From Bacteroidales bacterium (GTDB lineage Bacteria > Bacteroidota > Bacteroidia > Bacteroidales > JAIOZK01): a stretch of 64,000 nucleotides of DNA. The DNA is taken from the NCBI GenBank assembly GCA_021738625.1, contig JAIPBS010000011.1, positions 1 through 64,000 on the forward strand, in the 5' to 3' direction. Below the pieces are notes generated by a model. It searched no databases. It was not told where the DNA came from and was given only the letters and a program-made list of their open reading frames with translations. Of the stretch, positions 8,371-15,960 are shown one piece after another (the stretch's first letter is position 1; the number at the start of each line of letters is the position of its first letter). Position numbers and translations under genes: made by a program.

Positions 8371-9363
8371 TTACATTAATTTTTTAAGATGCTTCGTATT
8401 GTTAATTTTTTCACCAAGTTCTGATTGAGCCTTTGACCTAATCCAAGTTTTAAAGGGATTGCCTGTATTATAGTCAGCTATTTCTTTGGGTGGAAGAAGC
8501 CCATTTTCAATTTCCAATGGATTTATAAAACCAGGAAGAAAACCATATTCTTCGACCAGCCTATGATTTTCCCCTATTCTCTGAAAATCAATTATTTCAA
8601 TATTTATTTTACTGTTCCTTTGCTGGTGTGCTTTAAACAAAAGATCAATCAATCCTAAATCATTTGAATTGAGAGAACACCCGATTACTCTCAAAATATC
8701 AGCATTTATTAAAAGTTCAAGGGCATTCGACCAGATAAAACTATAAGGTGGCATCAAGTAATTCTTGTTAGCACCGAGTGGGATAATAGGTATATATTTC
8801 TTTTGTCCAAATAGATTAACATTATTCCAATTAAATGAGCCGTGCAACTTTAGTAGGGGGAGGTTTTTTTTGTTTGAATCAGAACTGCTAAAGCTGTAAT
8901 AAGGCTTTTTCTTTATTACGGATCTATATGCCGTGTCAATCACATCGTCATAGTTAAGGCTAATAATTCCTGCTAATTCCTCTTTCCTTTTTGTATATTG
9001 ATGTAGTTCAAAAAGTGCTTTGTGTAAATAAAACTTACTTTTTCTATAAGGCGTTAAAACGGACTGAATGTCTTTTTCAACAAAATCCTTTAATTTGGAT
9101 ATATGTTCATCCGGAATCATGTTACTAACGAATAAACTTATTAATAACTCAATATTTGTGGAACCAGAAGGGTGAGCAAAAACATCTTTCTTGTCATCAA
9201 ACCAAGGGTCGCCTTTCAGCTTTCGCATTATCCTTTTTGATACTCCCTTAATCAATAAACCATATTTATCCAAATAGTTTTCGTCAATCTTATTAGTAGA
9301 ATTCACAATCTCTGCGTGAGTTGCTCCTGCTCCGAATAAATAAACGATTCTCTTTTTTGTCAT
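8371..9363 (-). CDS. SIR2-like NAD-binding domain protein
   Basis: 330 residues. Rossmann-type start LFGAGATHAE (GAGAT at 11-15), SLNYDDVIDTAY (Asn137 and Asp139, the NYD motif), LLKLHGSFNW (His174, catalytic position) and VIGCSLNSND (227-235). These are the marks of SIR2-like domains used as NADase effectors in anti-phage systems such as Thoeris ThsA and DSR. No STALD, TIR or membrane part is seen, so it is a compact cytosolic protein. Six bases separate it from the upstream methylase and four from the DUF262 gene. NAD depletion on failure of restriction is inference. Confidence 0.8.
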   Translation of the reverse strand: MTKKRIVYLFGAGATHAEIVNSTNKIDENYLDKYGLLIKGVSKRIMRKLKGDPWFDDKKDVFAHPSGSTNIELLISLFVSNMIPDEHISKLKDFVEKDIQSVLTPYRKSKFYLHKALFELHQYTKRKEELAGIISLNYDDVIDTAYRSVIKKKPYYSFSSSDSNKKNLPLLKLHGSFNWNNVNLFGQKKYIPIIPLGANKNYLMPPYSFIWSNALELLINADILRVIGCSLNSNDLGLIDLLFKAHQQRNSKINIEIIDFQRIGENHRLVEEYGFLPGFINPLEIENGLLPPKEIADYNTGNPFKTWIRSKAQSELGEKINNTKHLKKLM

Positions 9364-9369
9364 ATTAGC

Positions 9370-10596
9370 TTATTTTTCCCAGATGACAATACTTTCACGG
9401 GATGGTGTTCTTCTATATGTTTTCATTTGTTGAGAACTATTTCCCCTGTAACGAGCAAGCCAAATTCCTTTCGGTTTTAACCCAGCTTGTTTGCCAATTT
9501 CAGAGAGTATTTCATCAACAGGGATATTGATACCTGCAAACCGAACATTACTGACTACCAAAGCCACTTTCCCATTTTTATTCAGGTGACTACTCATTTC
9601 CAGGAGAGCCAAATACATATCCTCAAAATAACCTTTCAACATATCGATTACTTGAGGATTATTTACCCCGTTTTTTTCCATTTGGTTAATAAGTTGTTTC
9701 AGCGTTGGGTCTATTTTATACCCGTTCACTTCATATTTCTGTCTGGCTTCCACGTGTGAACGAAGGGTATCGTAACGTATTTTTTTTAACTCATCATTGT
9801 CCTTAACAAAGTCAAATACCAATTCAAGCGCATAAATGCGAGTATAATCATGTCGGTTAGGATAGGGTGGTGAAGTTATAATCGCATCATACATATTTGT
9901 TGTTGGAATCTCTCTGGCATCGCCATGGAAAGCTCTAACTTCTGTTTTTGCTTGCCCATTGATCTTCTTGTATGAATCAACATCAATAATCATTTTTTGT
10001 ATCCTATCCAGAAATAAGTTTTTTATCTCCTCAACTTGAATATTTCGATCCACAATTCTTAAGAAACCACCCGACTTAGAAGTATTGCTCACTGATTCCA
10101 GGATGCTCAAAAAACCAAGGTTGAAAAAATCACGTGTTTCTACATCTTCTATTTGCATGATTTGTTCTTTGATTTGAAGTAGCTGTTGTTCTGTTTCCTT
10201 GTTGAATGCCTTTTTTAATAGCAATATATCAGGAAGTGCACTTGAAGGAGTGGTCCATTTGTTAATTTCTCCAAACTTTTTATTGGTTTCTTTCAGATTT
10301 TCAATATCAAATTCTTTGGTTTTAACATTACTAAGAAATACAGAGAATGGCAAAATATCGAAACCGTGGGCGTTAACTCCGGCATGTTTACATGCTAACA
10401 GAGTTGTGCCTCCGCCACAAAAAGAATCCATTACCCAAGCTCCTTTTTTGAGATTAAATTCAGAAATAAATGTATCTACTAGTTCCTTTGAATAACTGTG
10501 TTTAAAGGAATGCCAGTTATAAATAGGCTTGTTAAGGTCTCTTCGTGGAGAGATCAAATGAGATAGAGTATCTATTTTATCAGTTATCAAAACCAT
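9370..10596 (-). CDS. DNA methyltransferase, TSPPY type (likely N4-cytosine or N6-adenine)
   Basis: 408 residues. The S-adenosylmethionine motif DSFCGGGTTLLACKHAG starts near residue 57 and the catalytic motif TSPPYPNRHDY lies near 245, so motif I comes before motif IV. (T)SPPY is commonest in m4C enzymes, with some m6A enzymes sharing it. A target-recognition part probably lies between the two motifs (about 90-240) or at the C-terminus. It is the second methylase of the operon, starts two bases after the mod stop, and has no nuclease of its own nearby. It may mark DNA for the SIR2/DUF262 pair rather than for Res; that is inference. Confidence 0.85.
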   Translation of the reverse strand: MVLITDKIDTLSHLISPRRDLNKPIYNWHSFKHSYSKELVDTFISEFNLKKGAWVMDSFCGGGTTLLACKHAGVNAHGFDILPFSVFLSNVKTKEFDIENLKETNKKFGEINKWTTPSSALPDILLLKKAFNKETEQQLLQIKEQIMQIEDVETRDFFNLGFLSILESVSNTSKSGGFLRIVDRNIQVEEIKNLFLDRIQKMIIDVDSYKKINGQAKTEVRAFHGDAREIPTTNMYDAIITSPPYPNRHDYTRIYALELVFDFVKDNDELKKIRYDTLRSHVEARQKYEVNGYKIDPTLKQLINQMEKNGVNNPQVIDMLKGYFEDMYLALLEMSSHLNKNGKVALVVSNVRFAGINIPVDEILSEIGKQAGLKPKGIWLARYRGNSSQQMKTYRRTPSRESIVIWEK

Positions 10597-10598
10597 TT

Positions 10599-12557
10599 TT
10601 ATATCGTTTTAAATTCAACCCCAGCATCCCGCATTTGCAGCACGGTATTGGTTTTTAACTGGTCGTTCCCTGCAAACAGTTTGTCCAGCGCAATACATTT
10701 AGTTGGTTTTAGGGAGATAATTTCTTTTACAATAGTCTCGTTCATTTTGGTGAGTGCAACGACCATTTCATTGCCGTTTACCACATAATAATTCCCTTTA
10801 TGATGAACGGTGCTGTTTAGGTCAAATCCGGATTTCAGAAGCAATTCGTACAGCATGTTTTCTTCTTCCGAACCTTCTTTCGTGGGGTCTGTAAAAGCAT
10901 CCAGTTGCTTTTCCAACTGCACTCCGTTTTCAAACTTGTTGCCTCTCCATATTTTGAAATTGGATGATTGAAGTTTGAACACCTTAAAGCCAAGGTCAAG
11001 TTTTAGGACTTCTTTTTCATCACTGAAATCCAACTTTCCGGCTTTTTCTTTCTTTTCAGCCTCTTGCTCACTCTGGATTTTATTGATGACCCTGCGGATT
11101 CGTTCTTTGGCTAAGTCGGTAATGGTTTTGTAACCGGATTTATATGCCTCCCTTTTTTCGTCTATTTTTTCAGGCAGTTGGACACATATAAATTTGCGTT
11201 TTTCTTCGTCTTCCTTGTTTTGGTTAAAGGTTGCATGACCGGTAGTCGCTGAACCCGAGAAAAAATCCAAAATAATATCGTCTTCATTTGTGGATAACTG
11301 GATGCATTGTTTTATCAGACTTACTGGCTTTGGAAAATCAAATGAATTTTCCATCTTAATTTGCCTAAGTTCTAGAGTCCCAGTTTCTGTCAAGAAGCTA
11401 TTATTTTCCCATATTGATTTAGGCTTGTAAGTGGTTTTGCGGTATTTCTCATAAATTCCAATGGATCCATCATTTTTTTTCTTGGCAACAAGATTACTTA
11501 TTGTTGTATCTTCATTAATATTTTCCAATGATTTACCCTTGCCCCATCGCCAACAGCTTTCTTTTCCTGATGAATTTAATGGAATTATTTCATGCAAAAA
11601 TAAATCAGTCTTTTTCAAAGAAACAGGGTGCAAATTGTTATCATCACCAAAGTCTAAATTCACATAAATTGGGTAAAACAAATTAGGTCTATTATGCTTA
11701 CCGAATTTTGGATTCCTATTTCTAAGTTCACGGAGATTAAAACTACCTATCTGGTCATTCAAGTTTAGATCAGATGTTTCAGCATCTTTCTCTAATTCAT
11801 TTAGTTCTGTTTCAGAATTTTTTGTGTAAACCAATATATATTCATGAGTTTTTGCAATCTGTTTATATGTTTGCCCTCTGCTATTGGCTCTTACAATTAT
11901 TTGCGCAAAAAAATTCTCCTCTCCAAAAACCTCATTCAACAATAGGCGTAGATTGTGCACCTCATTGTCGTCAATGGAAATGAAGATCACTCCGTCATCT
12001 TTCAGCAGGTTCCTGGCAAGGAACAGGCGGGGGTACATCATGTTGAGCCAGTTGGAATGGTAATGTCCGCTGTCCCGGCTGTTTTTCCGGTACATTCCTT
12101 CACGGGTTAGATACCCTTCTTCGTCTTTTTCGCCTACTCGCTTTAAATAATCTTCTTTGCTTTCCGAAAAGCGGTCTGGATAAATAAAGTGGTCGTTACC
12201 AGTATTGTAAGGAGGGTCAATGTAGATCATCTTCACCTTGCCGTAGTAGCTTTTTTGGAGCACTTTCAGCACTTCAAGGTTTTCGCCTTCAATGAAAATG
12301 TGTCCGGTATCTTCAAAATTTACGGATTCCTCTTTTGCAGGAGTGAGGGTAGCGGTTGTCGGAGACTGCAATATCTTAAAGGCATCACTTTTTCCCGCCC
12401 AGTTCAAAACGTAGCGTTCGTTGCTGAAGGTAATATCTTCTCCCAGTGTAGCTTTCAGCTTTTCCCAATCTACCTTTCCTTCGCTGATGGCTTCCGGGAA
12501 AAGCTCCTTTAGCTTTTCAAGTTGTATTTGTTGTATGTCGAGTGAGTTTCCGTCCAT
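10599..12557 (-). CDS. mod: Type III restriction-modification methyltransferase, Mod subunit
   Basis: 652 residues. The beta-class order is seen: catalytic motif IDPPYNTGND at 113-122 first, and SAM motif ILDFFSGSATTGHA near 430 later, with the variable target-recognition region between (about 240-400). DPPY indicates N6-adenine methylation of one strand, as in EcoP1-type Mod. The N-terminal helical segment and C-terminal part for Res contact are present at normal length. First gene of the operon; a weak promoter-like TGATTTTG lies just upstream. Recognition specificity cannot be read from sequence. Confidence 0.93.
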   Translation of the reverse strand: MDGNSLDIQQIQLEKLKELFPEAISEGKVDWEKLKATLGEDITFSNERYVLNWAGKSDAFKILQSPTTATLTPAKEESVNFEDTGHIFIEGENLEVLKVLQKSYYGKVKMIYIDPPYNTGNDHFIYPDRFSESKEDYLKRVGEKDEEGYLTREGMYRKNSRDSGHYHSNWLNMMYPRLFLARNLLKDDGVIFISIDDNEVHNLRLLLNEVFGEENFFAQIIVRANSRGQTYKQIAKTHEYILVYTKNSETELNELEKDAETSDLNLNDQIGSFNLRELRNRNPKFGKHNRPNLFYPIYVNLDFGDDNNLHPVSLKKTDLFLHEIIPLNSSGKESCWRWGKGKSLENINEDTTISNLVAKKKNDGSIGIYEKYRKTTYKPKSIWENNSFLTETGTLELRQIKMENSFDFPKPVSLIKQCIQLSTNEDDIILDFFSGSATTGHATFNQNKEDEEKRKFICVQLPEKIDEKREAYKSGYKTITDLAKERIRRVINKIQSEQEAEKKEKAGKLDFSDEKEVLKLDLGFKVFKLQSSNFKIWRGNKFENGVQLEKQLDAFTDPTKEGSEEENMLYELLLKSGFDLNSTVHHKGNYYVVNGNEMVVALTKMNETIVKEIISLKPTKCIALDKLFAGNDQLKTNTVLQMRDAGVEFKTI

Positions 12558-12790
12558 TTTATGTCAAACTGTTGTTTGTTTTTAAAACCAAAATCATTTT
12601 AACTTTTTAAAGTATCCGAAACTGAAAAGGTTAATGTGCTGCAACCTAACCATCTGATATTCAGCGCCGGTTAAATATACATACAGGACGCCGTTCCAAA
12701 TATACCCCTTCCCCAAATAAACTCCAAAGTAAAACATAATATTTTTTACATGAATCTTGAAAATGCTAAAGATTATATTTTGGAAAGATA
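12558..12790. other. Leader region of the mod operon, no gene seen
   Basis: AT-rich spacer with a poorly supported 80-codon frame on the minus strand (12594-12836), which runs on into the REP and has no family pattern. The mod promoter should lie here. I see TTTC and TGATTTTG with 21 bases between them on the minus strand, a loose match to the Bacteroidetes promoter. Confidence 0.4.
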
Positions 12791-12814
12791 ACCGGGAAAC
12801 TTGTTGTAAATTAG
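12791..12814 (+). pseudogene. Last eight codons of a lost T9SS type A protein
   Basis: The codons for TGKLVVN and a TAG stop are identical to the end of the secreted protein ending at 15900, and nearly so to the one ending at 17847. As at 17847, a REP palindrome follows within a few bases. Nothing upstream continues the frame, so this is a deletion scar of a third relative or a copied fragment of the 17.8-kb locus. Confidence 0.65.
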
Positions 12815-12820
12815 ATATCG

Positions 12821-13163
12821 TTGCAGAGACGCCCAATTTGGGCGTCTCTACGTTTCTAAATCCATTTCATGATCCATATAAGGCCATCACCAAACCATCA
12901 ACCAGTATCCCACCATCTGTTCTTTCTCCGACAGGGCGACGCCCCGCGAAAATCCGTGTTTCCACGGGCCGAGTTCCTGCGGGCGGAGTACCTCAGCCTT
13001 TTCACGCCAGAAATAACCCGAATCGGCTTCGATCACATGTACTTCCAGATCTTCAGGCAGATTGTAAATACGTACCGGTAAGTCGGGGTAGTTCGGATCT
13101 TCATGGTCCCTGTAGCCCAAACCAAAATCAAGGGACTCCATGCGGGGGACGTGCAGCTGCCCA
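12821..13163. repeat. Long direct repeat, right copy, with REP copy 2 (12821-12851)
   Basis: Begins with the REP palindrome (stems 12826-12834 and 12840-12848) and continues as a close match to 983-1325 in the same orientation. After about 13163 the similarity stops abruptly within the shared gene, showing that this copy is cut at its coding 5' side. Confidence 0.8.
12887..13141 (-). pseudogene. Hypothetical protein, repeat-encoded (copy 2, truncated)
   Basis: An 84-residue frame that matches the C-terminal part of the ORF at 1050-1454: DFGLGYRDHEDPNYP, NLPEDLEVHVIEADSGYFW and an LSEKEQMVGYWLMVW end. The N-terminal part is missing; upstream DNA is unrelated. Preserved frame and conservative changes argue that an ancestral protein existed. 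Unknown family. Confidence 0.45.
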
Positions 13164-13351
13164 AAGTTCTATTCTTAGAACTACTATCACAATTGAAAGG
13201 CTGACTAAACGTGGTTATTCATCCATGCTGGATTTGTACAAACAAATTTCCCCACAATTTAATGAACCGTCCTGCCTCAGGCGGAATGGTGTGATAGGTT
13301 CTCCCCGTCAGGGATTACTGGCGGGGCTGCTTACTCGATTCTATGCAGTTT

Positions 13352-13588
13352 TTATTCCGTATTTATCTTTAGCTTTACAAAAGCTCTCATCATTGGATTA
13401 TTAAACATATATCTTACACTCATTCCTTTTCCTAATTTAACAAGGATTTCACCTCTGTTTTCACACACTAATTGAGAAAGATTATATCTGATGCTGTCAT
13501 TTTTTACATTTTTCCCTGTGATTTTATTATACTGTTTAACGATTTCAGCTATCGGGAAAGCATTAAACTCATCAATGGCCAGAAGCAT
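13352..13588 (-). pseudogene. C-terminal gene fragment, possibly winged-helix
   Basis: 78 residues, with the piece FNAFPIAEIVKQYNKITGKN, then SIRYNLSQLVCENRGEILVK and a basic GKGMSVRYMFNNPMMRAF end. The helix-helix-strand pattern suggests a winged-helix tail, perhaps of an ATPase or regulator, but I do not recognise it. Its 5' end overlaps the start of a plus-strand T9SS fragment at 13575, so two gene scraps have been fused head to head at about 13575-13590. Low certainty. Confidence 0.3.
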
Positions 13589-13946
13589 ACTTTCCTATGC
13601 TTATAATTACAACTTTTGTGATTGTCTTGCATTGAACGATAGCAGCTATTATAAATCATCTCATGGCAGCAAATGGAATTCGCTGAACAATACATACGGG
13701 CCAGTTGTAAAAGTTGAACCCAACCCAGCGGATACATGGGTAGCATTTAATTATGAATTCAGCTCTAAAGAATCCGTGGGTTATCTAAAAATTTCAAGCA
13801 TTAGCGGTGAACAAGTACAGCACTTTGTTTTACATGGTAAAAAAGGACAACAAATATGGGACACACGTACAGTGGACCCTGGAGTTTACCTATATACATT
13901 GATTTCTAATGGATTGAAATCTACAGGTAAAATTGTTATCAAATAA
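13575..13946 (+). pseudogene. T9SS type A sorting domain fragment (C-terminus of a lost secreted protein)
   Basis: 123 codons from an in-frame ATG at 13575. The last 75 residues form a type A CTD: VKVEPNPADTWVAFNYEF, LKISSISGEQV, QQIWDTRTVDPGVYLYTL and SNGLKSTGKIVIK. No signal peptide or N-terminal passenger is present; upstream sequence belongs to an opposite-strand fragment. Without a signal peptide the product could not be exported, so this is a relic. A hairpin terminator follows. Confidence 0.7.
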
Positions 13947-13959
13947 ATTTTAACTTTAC

Positions 13960-13991
13960 AGGTGCTGAAGGAATTATTTCCTTCAACACCT
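13960..13991 (+). terminator. Hairpin terminator
   Basis: AGGTGCTGAAGGA pairs with TCCTTCAACACCT (one internal mismatch) around a six-base loop and is followed by GTTTAAAAA. It closes the CTD fragment and sits ten bases before the next gene. Confidence 0.6.
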
Positions 13992-14001
13992 GTTTAAAAA
14001 G

Positions 14002-15900
14002 ATGCATATGTTTAGTAAAAGATTTTTTTTAGCAACAATAATATTCTTATTCGTTGCTAGGCTTTTTTCACAGACAACAGATATCATGTGGCAAATGTGT
14101 CTGGGCACAAAAGAAAGAGATTTTGCTGAATCCGTAGTTGCTTTTAATCAAAGTTATTTTTTTGGAGTATCAATTGGTACTGATGATTCAGCTTTAACAA
14201 ATTACCATGGCAAAGGCGATGTCTGGATAGTAAATACGGATACTTCAGGTAACATTTTATGGGAAAGATGTTACGGTGGTAGTGAAGGGGAAGGAAGTAA
14301 TAAGATTATTCCTATTGACAAAAACTATTTATATTTATTGAATCATACTGCATCGTCGGACGGTGATATTCAATCCGGTAATAATGGATGGGTAGATGCT
14401 TGGGTAGTTAAAATTGATAGGCAGGGAAACATTATCTGGGAACAAACCTATGGTGGACCAAATAATGAACAAGTTCGTGACGCATTCTTAACTCCCGATG
14501 ACGGGCTTTTGTTCATGACCAGGACAACTTCAGCAGGCGGGGATATTAGCAATTATTATGGAGCCAGAGATATCTGGTTGTGTAGAATTGATTCTCTTGG
14601 AGGGATTATTTGGGAAAAAACCATAGGAAATCAGGGATATGATAATGCCATGAAAATGAAATTAACTTCTGATTCTACTTTTGTGGTTCTGGCCAATTTT
14701 AACGGGGATGGCGGAATGGTTGAATGTGATTTCATGGGCCCCTGGGACGGAACAGATATCTGGCTGGTGGAAATGGACCTGGATGGTAATATACTGAGGC
14801 AATCCTGCTATGGTGGGAGCCATGATGATCTCGGCTATGATATAGTCAAAACAGAAGATGGTTTTACATTTACTGCTACAACACGCTCATATGACGGAGA
14901 TGTGAGTGGCTGGCATGGTAACTATGATATTTGGGTGGTAAAACTGGATGATGATCTGAATATCATCTGGCAAAAATGCCTAGGAGGTTCTGATATGGAA
15001 TACCCGAATTATATCACACAAACAACGGATTCCGGCTACATAACCATTGGAACCACAATATCGCATGATGGAGATGTTTCCAACAACCATGGAATTCCTG
15101 GTTCCGGTAAAAGAGATATATGGATGGTAAAGCTCAATAAACACGGTGATCTAATTTGGGAACATTGTTTTGGCAGCTGGAATAGCGAGGATTTCGATGG
15201 ATTGCATGGTATTCTGAAGAAAAATGATTATAATTATATTATTGCGGGGCAGGCATTTATAGAGTCAGGAGATGTTGAATGCGACCTTTATGGCCCTAAT
15301 GATATGGATGGATGGATCTTCGAAATAAAGGACTGTGCTTTCTTATCCCCCCAAACTCCAAACCAACCCACAGGCCCCGATACACTATGCCACACAACCG
15401 ACTCCACAAGCACCTATTCAACCGGCCCTGCTGCAAATGCCTGGGGCTATGAATGGGATATAGCGCCGGATGAGGCCGGTACAGTTACAGTTGATTCCCT
15501 TTTTGCCTATGTCAACTGGAACCAGCAATATGAAGGAGAAGTGAAAATTTCAGCAAGAAGCTTTAACGATTGCGGTGAATCGGGTTGGTCGCAGGTGAAA
15601 ACAAGCTGGGTTTACAACTGTGTTGGCCTGGAAGAATTATTTGCCGGGAATGTAAAACTATTGGTGTATCCCAATCCTGCAAAAGAAAAAGTGATCTTTG
15701 AAATTGCCCATAAAGACACCGGAGTAACCACAACAAAGAATTTGAAATTGATTGTCCGGGATATTTACGGAAGAATCGTGCACAGCACAAACCTGCAGCA
15801 ACGTGATACATGGGATACCCGATCCATCAAAGCCGGCATTTATTTTTATACATTGAGATCAACCGGTTTATCGAAAACCGGGAAACTTGTTGTAAATTAG
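14002..15900 (+). CDS. Secreted repeat (propeller-like) protein with T9SS type A sorting domain, copy 1
   Basis: 632 residues: signal peptide (1-23); about seven repeats (30-440) with the pattern DGD...G..D.W.VK.D..G.I.WE...GG, which suggests a seven-bladed beta-propeller; an Ig/PKD-like domain (about 455-545, AWGYEWDIAPDEAG); and a type A CTD with VYPNPAKEKVIFEIA, DIYGRIVHSTN and GIYFYTL...KTGKLVVN. The CTD should direct it through the T9SS to the cell surface. The next gene is a paralogue. Their DNA is nearly identical over the Ig-like domain and much of the CTD but clearly diverged before it. Ligand or substrate unknown. Confidence 0.85.
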   Translation: MHMFSKRFFLATIIFLFVARLFSQTTDIMWQMCLGTKERDFAESVVAFNQSYFFGVSIGTDDSALTNYHGKGDVWIVNTDTSGNILWERCYGGSEGEGSNKIIPIDKNYLYLLNHTASSDGDIQSGNNGWVDAWVVKIDRQGNIIWEQTYGGPNNEQVRDAFLTPDDGLLFMTRTTSAGGDISNYYGARDIWLCRIDSLGGIIWEKTIGNQGYDNAMKMKLTSDSTFVVLANFNGDGGMVECDFMGPWDGTDIWLVEMDLDGNILRQSCYGGSHDDLGYDIVKTEDGFTFTATTRSYDGDVSGWHGNYDIWVVKLDDDLNIIWQKCLGGSDMEYPNYITQTTDSGYITIGTTISHDGDVSNNHGIPGSGKRDIWMVKLNKHGDLIWEHCFGSWNSEDFDGLHGILKKNDYNYIIAGQAFIESGDVECDLYGPNDMDGWIFEIKDCAFLSPQTPNQPTGPDTLCHTTDSTSTYSTGPAANAWGYEWDIAPDEAGTVTVDSLFAYVNWNQQYEGEVKISARSFNDCGESGWSQVKTSWVYNCVGLEELFAGNVKLLVYPNPAKEKVIFEIAHKDTGVTTTKNLKLIVRDIYGRIVHSTNLQQRDTWDTRSIKAGIYFYTLRSTGLSKTGKLVVN

Positions 15901-15913
15901 TATCAATAAACAG

Positions 15914-15942
15914 GGAAGTGATGCCAATACCGTATCACTTCC
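15914..15942 (+). terminator. Hairpin between the two tandem T9SS genes
   Basis: GGAAGTGAT pairs perfectly with ATCACTTCC around an 11-base loop, 14 bases after the stop of the first gene. Only GTT follows, so termination may be partial and the second gene, starting at 15961, may still be read through. Confidence 0.5.
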
Positions 15943-15960
15943 GTTAACCAGGCTGTCGCA

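Noticed and set aside
8371-9363. SIR2-like gene considered as Thoeris ThsA
   Set aside because: No TIR-domain ThsB partner and no SLOG/STALD domain; the neighbours are restriction-modification genes.
12594-12836. 80-codon minus-strand ORF before mod
   Set aside because: Enters the REP palindrome, includes the remnant CTD codons in antisense and has no family pattern or good start.
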